A program made the position numbers and the translations under genes. From Megachile rotundata (lineage: Eukaryota; Arthropoda; Insecta; Hymenoptera; Megachilidae): a DNA stretch of 64,000 nt. Each line of letters starts with the position of its first letter. Within the stretch, counting starts at the first letter, position 1. The notes below the pieces were generated by a model. It ran no database searches, was not told the origin of the DNA, and was given only the letters and a program-made list of their open reading frames with translations. Of the stretch, positions 57,064 through 64,000 are shown piece after piece. The DNA is taken from the NCBI RefSeq assembly GCF_050947335.1, contig NW_027473317.1, positions 248,001-312,000 on the forward strand, given 5' to 3'.

Positions 57064-57245
57064 GATCGTGATTGTATGATTGTGATTGTATGATCGTGAT
57101 TGTATGATCGTGATTGTATGATCGTGATTGTATGATCGTGATTGTATGATCGTGATTGTATGATCGTGATTGTATGATCGTGGTTGTATGATCGTGATTG
57201 TATGATCGTGATTGTATGATCGTGATTGTATGATCGTGATTGTAT
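57064..57245 (+). repeat. GATCGT-variant run, 13 units, one reverted to GATTGT
   Basis: Partner of 44,875-45,056. The second unit reads GATTGTG (T at 57,081) where copy 1 has GATCGTG (C at 44,892), a single CpG/TpG difference. Confidence 0.9.
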
Positions 57246-59022
57246 GATTGTGATTGTACGATAGTGATTGTGACATTGCGATTGTATGATTGCGATTGTA
57301 TGATTGCGATTGTATGATTGTGATTGCATGACTGTGATTGTATGGTTGTGTTTGTATGATTGTGATTGTATGATTGTGATTGTATGATTGTCATTGTGTG
57401 AATGTGATTGTATGACTTTTATTGTATGATTGTGATTGTATGATCGTGATTGTATGATTGTGATTGTATGATTGTTATTGTATGATTGTGATTTTATGAT
57501 TGTGATTGTATGATTGCGATTGTATGATTTTGATTGTATGATTGTGATTGCATGATTGCGACTGTATGATTGTGATTGTATGATTTTGATTGCATGATTG
57601 TGATTGCATGACTGTGATTATATGATTGTGATTGTATGATCGTGATTGTATGATCGTGATTGTATGATCGTGATTGTATGATCGTGATTGTATGATTGTG
57701 ATGGTATGATTGTGATTGTATGCTTGTGATTGTATGATTGTGATTGTATAATTGTGATTATATGATTGTGATTGTATGATTGTGATTGTATGATTGCGTT
57801 TGTATGATTGTGATTGTATGATTGTGATTGTCACATTGCGATTGTATGATTGCGATTTTATGATTGTGTTTGTATGATTGCGATTGTATGATTGCAATTT
57901 AATGAGTGTGATTATATGATTATGATTGTATGATTGTGATTGTATGATTGTGATTATATGATTGTGACTGTATGATTGCGTTTGTATGATTGTGATTGTA
58001 CGATAGTGATTGTATGATTGTGATTGTATGATTGCGATTGTAATATTGCGATTGTATGATTGTGATTGTTTGATTGTGATTGTATGATCGTGATTGTATG
58101 ATCGTGATTGTATGATCGTGATTGTATGATCGTGATTATATGATCGTGATTGTATGATCGTGATTGTATGATTGTGATTGTATGATTGTGATTGTATGAT
58201 TGTGATTATATGATTGTGAATTTATGATAGTGATTGTATGATTGTGATTGTATGATAGTGATTGTGACATTGCGATTGTATGATTGCGATTGTAATATTG
58301 CGATTGTATGATTGTGATGTATGATTGTGATTGTATGATCGTGATTATAGGATCGTGATTGTATGATTGTGATTGTATGATTGTGATTGTATGATTGTGA
58401 TTGTATGATTGTGATTATATGATTGTGATTGTATGATTGTGATTGTATGACTGTGATTGTATAATAGTGATTGTGACATTGCGGTTGTATGATTGTGATT
58501 GTATGAGTGTGATTGTATGATTGTGATAGTAAGATTGTGATTGTATGATTGTGATTGTATGATAGTGATTGTGACATTGCGATTGTATGATTGCGATTGT
58601 AATATTGCGATTGTATGATTGTGATTGTATGATCGTGATTGTATGATCGTGATTGTATGATCGTGATTGTATGATCGTGATTGTATGATCGTGATTGTAT
58701 GATCGTGATTGTATGATCGTGATTGTATGATTGTGATTGTACGATAGTGATTGTGACATTGCGATTGTATGATTGCGATTGTATGATTGTGATTGTATGA
58801 CTGTGATTGTATGATTGTGATTGTATGATCGTGATTGTATGATCGTGATTGTATGATCGTGATTGTATGATCGTGATTGTATGATCGTGATTGTATGATC
58901 GTGATTGTATGATCGCGATTGTATGATCGTGATTGTATGATTGTGATTGTATGATTGTGATTGTATGATTGTGACTGTGACATTGCGATTGTATGATTGA
59001 GATTTTATGATTGTGTTTGTAT

Positions 59023-59142
59023 GATTGCGAGTGTATGATTGTGATCGTATGATTGTGGTTGTATAATTATAGTTCCATGATTGTGATTGTATGATTGTTC
59101 TTGCATGATTATGATCGTACGATTGTAATTGCATGATTCAGA
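59023..59142 (+). repeat. Divergent islet, copy 6
   Basis: Core at 59,064, the 12,203-bp partner of the copy at 46,820, with the same GCGAGTG variant. Confidence 0.9.
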
Positions 59143-62100
59143 TTGTATGATTGTGATTGTATGATTGTGATTGTATGATTGCGATTGTATGATTGCAATT
59201 TTATGAGTGTGATTATATGATTATGATTGTGTGATTGTGATTGTATGATGGTGATTGTATGATGGTAATTGTATGATTCTGATTGAGTGAATGTGATTAT
59301 ATGATTGTGATTGTATGATTGAGATTGAATGATTGGGATTGTATGATTGTGATTGTCTGATTGTGACTGTTTGATAATGATTGTGACATTGCGATTGTAT
59401 GATTGCGATTGTAATATTGCGATTGTATGATTGTGATTGTATGATCGTGATTGTATGATCGTGATTGTATGATCGTGATTGTATGACCGTGATTGTATGA
59501 TCGTCATTGTATGATCGTGATTGTATGATCGTGATTGTATGATTGTGATTGTATGATTGTGATTGTATGGTTGTGGTTGAATGATTGTGATTGTATGATT
59601 GTGATTATATGATTGTGATTGTATGATTGCGTTTGTATGATTGTGATTGTATGATTGTGATTGTATGATTGTGATTGTATGATTGTGATTGTACGATAGT
59701 GATTGTGACATTGCGATTGTATGATTGCGATTGTATGATTGTGATTGTATGACTGTGATTGTATGATTGTGATTGTATGATTGTGATTGTATGATTGTGA
59801 TTGTGTGACTGTGATTGTATGATTGTTATTGTATGATAGTGATTGTGATATTGCGATTGTATGATTGCGATTGTATGATTGTGATTGCATGACTGTGATT
59901 GTATGATTGTGTTTGTATGATTGTGATTGTATGATTGTGCTTGTATGATTGTCATTGTATGATTGTGATTGTATGACTTTTATTGTATGATTGTGATTGT
60001 ATGAATGTGATTGTATGATTGTGATTGAATGATTGGGATTGTATGATTGTGATTGTCTGATTGTGACTGTATGATAATGATTGTGACATTGCGATTGTAT
60101 GATTGCGATTGTAATATTGCGGTTGTATGATTGTGATTGTATGATTGTGATTTTATGATTTTGATTGTATGATTGTGATTGCATGATTGAGATTGTATGA
60201 TTGTGATTGTATGATTGTGATTGTATGCTTGTGATTGTATGATTGTGATTGTATAATTGTGATTATATGATTGTGATTGTATGATTGCGTTTGTATGATT
60301 GTGATTGTACGATAGTGATTGTATGATTGTGATTGTATGATTGTGATTGCATGATTGCGACTGTATGATTGTGATTGTATGATTTTGATTGTATGATTGT
60401 GATTGCATGATTGTGATTATATGATTGTGATTGTATGATTGTGATTGTATGATTGTGATTGTATGATTGTGATTGTATGATTGTGATTGTATGATTGTCA
60501 TTGTATGATTGTGATTATATGATTTTAATTGGATGATTGTGATTGTATGATTGCGATTGTAATATTGCGATTGTATGATTGGGATTGTATGATTGTGATT
60601 GCATGACTGTGATTGTATGATTGTGTTTGTATGATTGTGATTGTATGATTGTGATTGTATGATTGTCATTGTATGAATGTGATTGTATGACTTTTATTGT
60701 ATGATTGTGATTGTATGATTGTGATTGTATGATTGTTATTGTATGATTGTGATTGTATGATTGTGATTGTATGATTGCGATTGTATGATTTTGATTGTAT
60801 GATTGTGATTGCATGATTGAGATTGAATGATTGTGATTGTATGATTGTGATTGTATGATTGTGATTGTATGCTTGTGATTGTATGATTGTGATTGTATAA
60901 TTGTGATTATATGATTGTGATTGTATGATTGTGATTGTATGATTGCGTTTGTATGATTGTGATTGTATGATTGTGATTGTCACATTGCGATTGTATGATT
61001 GCGATTTTATGATTGTGTTTGTATGATTGCGATTGTATGATTGCAATTTAATGAGTGTGATTATATGATTATGATTGTATGATTGTGATTGTATGATTGT
61101 GATTATATGATTGTGACTGTATGATTGCGTTTGTATGATTGTGATTGTACGATAGTGATTGTATGAATGCGATTGTAATATTGCGATTGTATGATTGTGA
61201 TTGTATGATTGTGATTGTATGATCGTGATTGTATGATCGTGATTGTATGATCGTGATTGTATGATCGTGATTATATGATCGTGATTATATGATTGTGATT
61301 GTATGATTGTGATTGTATGATTGTGATTGTATGATTGTGATTATATGATTGTGAATTTATGATAGTGATTGTATGATTGTGATTGTATGATAGTGATTAT
61401 ATGATTGTGATTGTATGATTGCGATTGTATGACTGTGATTGTATAATAGTGATTGTGATAATGGCGATTGTATGATTGCGATTGTATGATTGTGATTGTA
61501 TGAGTGTGATTGTATGATTGTGATAGTAAGATTATGATTGTATGATTGTGATTGTATGATTGTGATTGTATGATAGTGATTGTGACATTGCGATTGTATG
61601 ATTGCGATTGTATGATTGTGATTGTATGATTGTGATTGTATGATTGTGATTGTATGATTTTAATTGTATGATTGTGATTGTATGATTGTGATTGCATGAT
61701 TGCGACTGTATGATTGTGATTGTATGATTTTGATTGCATGATTGTGATTGCATGACTGTGATTATATGATTGTGATTGTACGATTGTGATTGTACGATTG
61801 TGATTGTATGATTATGATTGTATGATTGTGATTGTATGATTGTCATTGTATGATTGTGATTGTATGATTTTAATTGTATGATTGTGATTGTATGATTGCG
61901 ATTGTAATATTGCGATTGTATGATTGTGATTGTATGATCGTGATTGTATGATCGTGATTGTATGATCGTGATTGTATGATCGTGATTGTATGATCGTGAT
62001 TGTATGATCGTGATTGTATGATCGTGATTGTATGATCGTGATTGCATGATCGTGATTATATGACTGTGATTGTATGATTGTGATTGCATGATTGTGATTG

Positions 62101-63268
62101 TATGATTATGATTGTATGATTGTGATTGTATGATTGTGATTGTATGATTGTGATTGTATGATTGTGATTGTATGATTGTGATTGTATGATTGTCATTGTA
62201 TGATTGTGATTATATGATTTTATTTGGATGATTGTGATTGTATGATTGCGATTGTAATATTGCGATTGTATGATTGGGATTGTATGATTGTGATTGTGAC
62301 ATTGCGATTGTATGATTGCGATTGTATGATTGCGATTGTATGATTGTGATTGTATGACTGTGATTGTATGATAGTGATGTATGATTGCGATTGTATGATC
62401 GTGATTATATGATCGTGATTGTATGATCGTGATTGTATGATCGTGATTGTATGATTGTGATTGTATGATTGTGATTTTATGACTGTGATTGTATAATAGT
62501 GATTGTGACATTGCGATTGTATGATTGTGATTGTATGATCGTGATTGTATGATCGTGATTGTATGATCGTGATTGTATGATCGTGATTGTATGCTCGTCA
62601 TTGTATGATCGTGATTGTATGATTGTGATTGTACGATAGTGATTGTGACATTGCGATTGTATGATTGCGATTGTATGATTGTGATTGTATGACTGTGATT
62701 GTATGATTGTGATTGTATGATCGTGATTGTATGATCGTGATTGTATGATCGTGATTGTATGATTGTGATTGTATGATTGTGATTGTACGATAGTGATTGT
62801 GACATTGCGATTGTATGATTGCGATTGTATGATTGTGATTGTATGACTGTGATTGTATGATTGTGATGTATTATTGTGATTGTATGATCGTGATTATATG
62901 ATCGTGATTGTATGATCGTGATTGTATCATCGTGATTGTATGATTGTGATTGTATGACTGTGATTTTATGACTGTGATTGTATAATAGTGATTGTGACAT
63001 TGCGATTGTATGATTGCGATTGTATGATTGTGATTGTATGAGTGTGATTGTGTGATTGTGATAGTAGGATTGTGATTGTATGATCGTGATTGTATGATCG
63101 TGATTGTATGATCGTGATTATATGATCGTGATTATATGATCGTGATTGTATGCTTGTGATTGTATGATTGTGATTGTATGATTGTGATTATATGATTGTG
63201 AATTTATGATAGTGATTGTATGATTGTGATTGTATGATAGTGATTATATGATTGTGATTGTATGATTG

Positions 63269-64000
63269 TCATTGTATGATTGTGATTATATGATTTTAAT
63301 TGGATGATTGTGATTGTATGATTGCGATTGTAATATTGCGATTGTATGATTGGGATTGTATGATTGTGATTGTGACATTGCGATTGTATGATTGCGATTG
63401 TATGATTGCGATTGTATGATTGTGATTGTATGACTGTGATTGTATGATTGTGATTGTATGATCGTGATTATATGATCGTGATTGTATGATCGTGATTGTA
63501 TCATCGTGATTGTATGATTGTGATTGTATGACTGTTATTTTATGACTGTGATTGTATAATAGTGATTGTGACATTGCGATTGTATGATTGCGATTGTATG
63601 ATTGTGATTGTATGAGTGTGATTGTGTGATTGTGATAGTAGGATTGTGATTGTATGATTGTGATTGTATGATTGTGATTGTATGATAGTGATTGTGACAT
63701 TGCGATTGTATGATTGTGATGTATGATTGTGATTGTATGATCGTGATTATATGATTGTGATTGTATGATTGTGATTGTATGATTGTGATTATATGATTGT
63801 GATTGTATGATTGTGATTGTATGACTGTGATTGTATGATTCTGATTGTATGATCGTGATTATATGATCGTGATTGTATGATTATGATTGTATGATTGTGA
63901 TTGTATGATTGTGATTATATGATTGTGATTGTATGATTGTGATTGTATGACTGTGATTGTATAATAGTGATTGTGACATTGCGATTGTATGATTGCAATT
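63269..64000 (+). repeat. Rearranged end of the second 12-kb copy
   Basis: After 63,268 the expected continuation (copy 1 at 51,066) is replaced. A short stretch resembles about 49,985-50,060 (GTCATTG, then TTTTAATTGGATG). From about 63,305 the sequence follows 51,803 onward at offset 11,502 (GATTGGG at 63,348 and 51,846). Compared with copy 1, 701 bp has been removed here. The array runs on past the end of the window. Confidence 0.82.

Larger units (their letters stand above)
56065..63268 (+). repeat. 12.19-kb segmental tandem duplication, copy 2 (partial)
   Basis: Second copy, aligned to 43,876-51,065. By eye I found five substitutions: C/T at 44,892/57,081, A/G at 45,209/57,398, G/A at 46,401/58,590, C/T at 48,438/60,641 and A/T at 50,020/62,223. 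There is also one unit gain: the GATCGT run starting at 46,442 has six units and its partner starting at 58,631 has seven. The gain moves the offset from 12,189 to 12,203. Identity is therefore about 99.9%. The copy stops following copy 1 at 63,269. Confidence 0.9.
1..64000 (+). repeat. 14-bp minisatellite/satellite array filling the whole window
   Basis: The window is a continuous head-to-tail array of a 14-bp unit, GATTGTATGATTGT on the + strand (ACAATCATACAATC on the minus strand). The unit is itself two GATTGT hexamers at alternating 8- and 6-bp spacing. The consensus has 7 T, 4 G, 3 A and no C. About 4,570 units fit; no inverted stretch and no non-repeat interruption was seen. Most units are exact or differ by one or two bases; almost all length changes are whole units. 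Rare exceptions are 13-bp units (GATGTATG or GAAGTATG in place of GATTGTATG) and a few 15-bp units. Variant units recur in fixed orders, giving higher-order repeats. Such size and organisation are typical of eukaryotic satellite DNA; chromosomal location and species are unknown. No gene is supported anywhere in the array. Confidence 0.98.

Noticed and set aside
1..64000. CRISPR-like array of direct repeats
   Set aside because: There are no unique spacers. Sequence between repeats is the same repeat, and no cas genes are present.
1..64000. Telomeric or degenerate telomeric repeat
   Set aside because: The unit lacks G runs such as GGG and does not match TTAGGG, TTTAGGG, TTAGG or similar repeats.
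1..64000. Bacterial promoters or -10-like TATAAT boxes (e.g. in TATAATAG and TATAATTG variants)
   Set aside because: These are single-base variants of the unit recurring by duplication, with no downstream gene. The array does not look bacterial.
1..64000. Plus-strand coding potential
   Set aside because: The unit contains TGA, which falls in every frame within three units, so the + strand is closed throughout.

Overview
The whole 64 kb window is one uninterrupted tandem-repeat array. I find no protein gene, RNA gene, transposon, CRISPR array, telomere repeat or unique-sequence island. The basic unit, read on the + strand, is 14 bp: GATTGTATGATTGT, i.e. two GATTGT hexamers separated alternately by AT and by nothing. 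About 4,570 units fit in the window, all in the same orientation. The consensus unit has no C on the + strand (7 T, 4 G, 3 A), so the array is strongly strand-asymmetric. A continuous short-unit satellite of this size points to eukaryotic heterochromatin or a giant minisatellite locus in a long-read assembly. The species, and whether the site is centromeric, subtelomeric, intronic or sex-linked, cannot be read from the sequence.

Variant units (GATCGT, GCGATTG, TAATATTGCG, ACGATAG, GACATTGCG, GACTTTTATTG, GATTTTAATTG, GCTTGTG and others) occur in fixed orders that form higher-order repeats of about 1.5-4 kb. Their lengths follow a 14-bp lattice, minus or plus the number of rare 13- or 15-bp units they contain. 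Layout: 1-6.6 kb is a heterogeneous mosaic, with 1.0-2.56 kb matching 27.8-29.5 kb. At 6.6-14.4 kb there are two tandem copies of a ~3.8 kb block. 14.4-20.2 kb is a mosaic with a local 336-bp duplication. At 20.2-25.5 kb there are 2.1 copies of a 2,503-bp block that are nearly identical. 25.5-28.1 kb is mosaic. At 28.1-37.5 kb a ~3.4 kb block occurs twice, 3,946 bp apart, followed by a third partial copy about 1,581 bp downstream. 37.5-43.9 kb is mosaic and related to 18.8-20 kb and 25.5-27.5 kb. From 43.9 kb to the end lies a 12.19 kb block followed by a second, truncated copy that is almost identical.

The consensus minus strand has no stop codon in any frame, and 14 is not a multiple of 3, so all three frames read the same 14-residue cycle TIIQSQSYNHNHTI. 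This produces dozens of apparent ORFs up to 563 codons long. I treat them all as by-products of the repeat. The interesting content is evolutionary: nested recent duplications, variant-unit homogenisation, CpG-containing subarrays of changing length, and a divergent islet carried along in six copies. Duplication boundaries and difference counts were read by eye; a dot plot is needed to finalise them.
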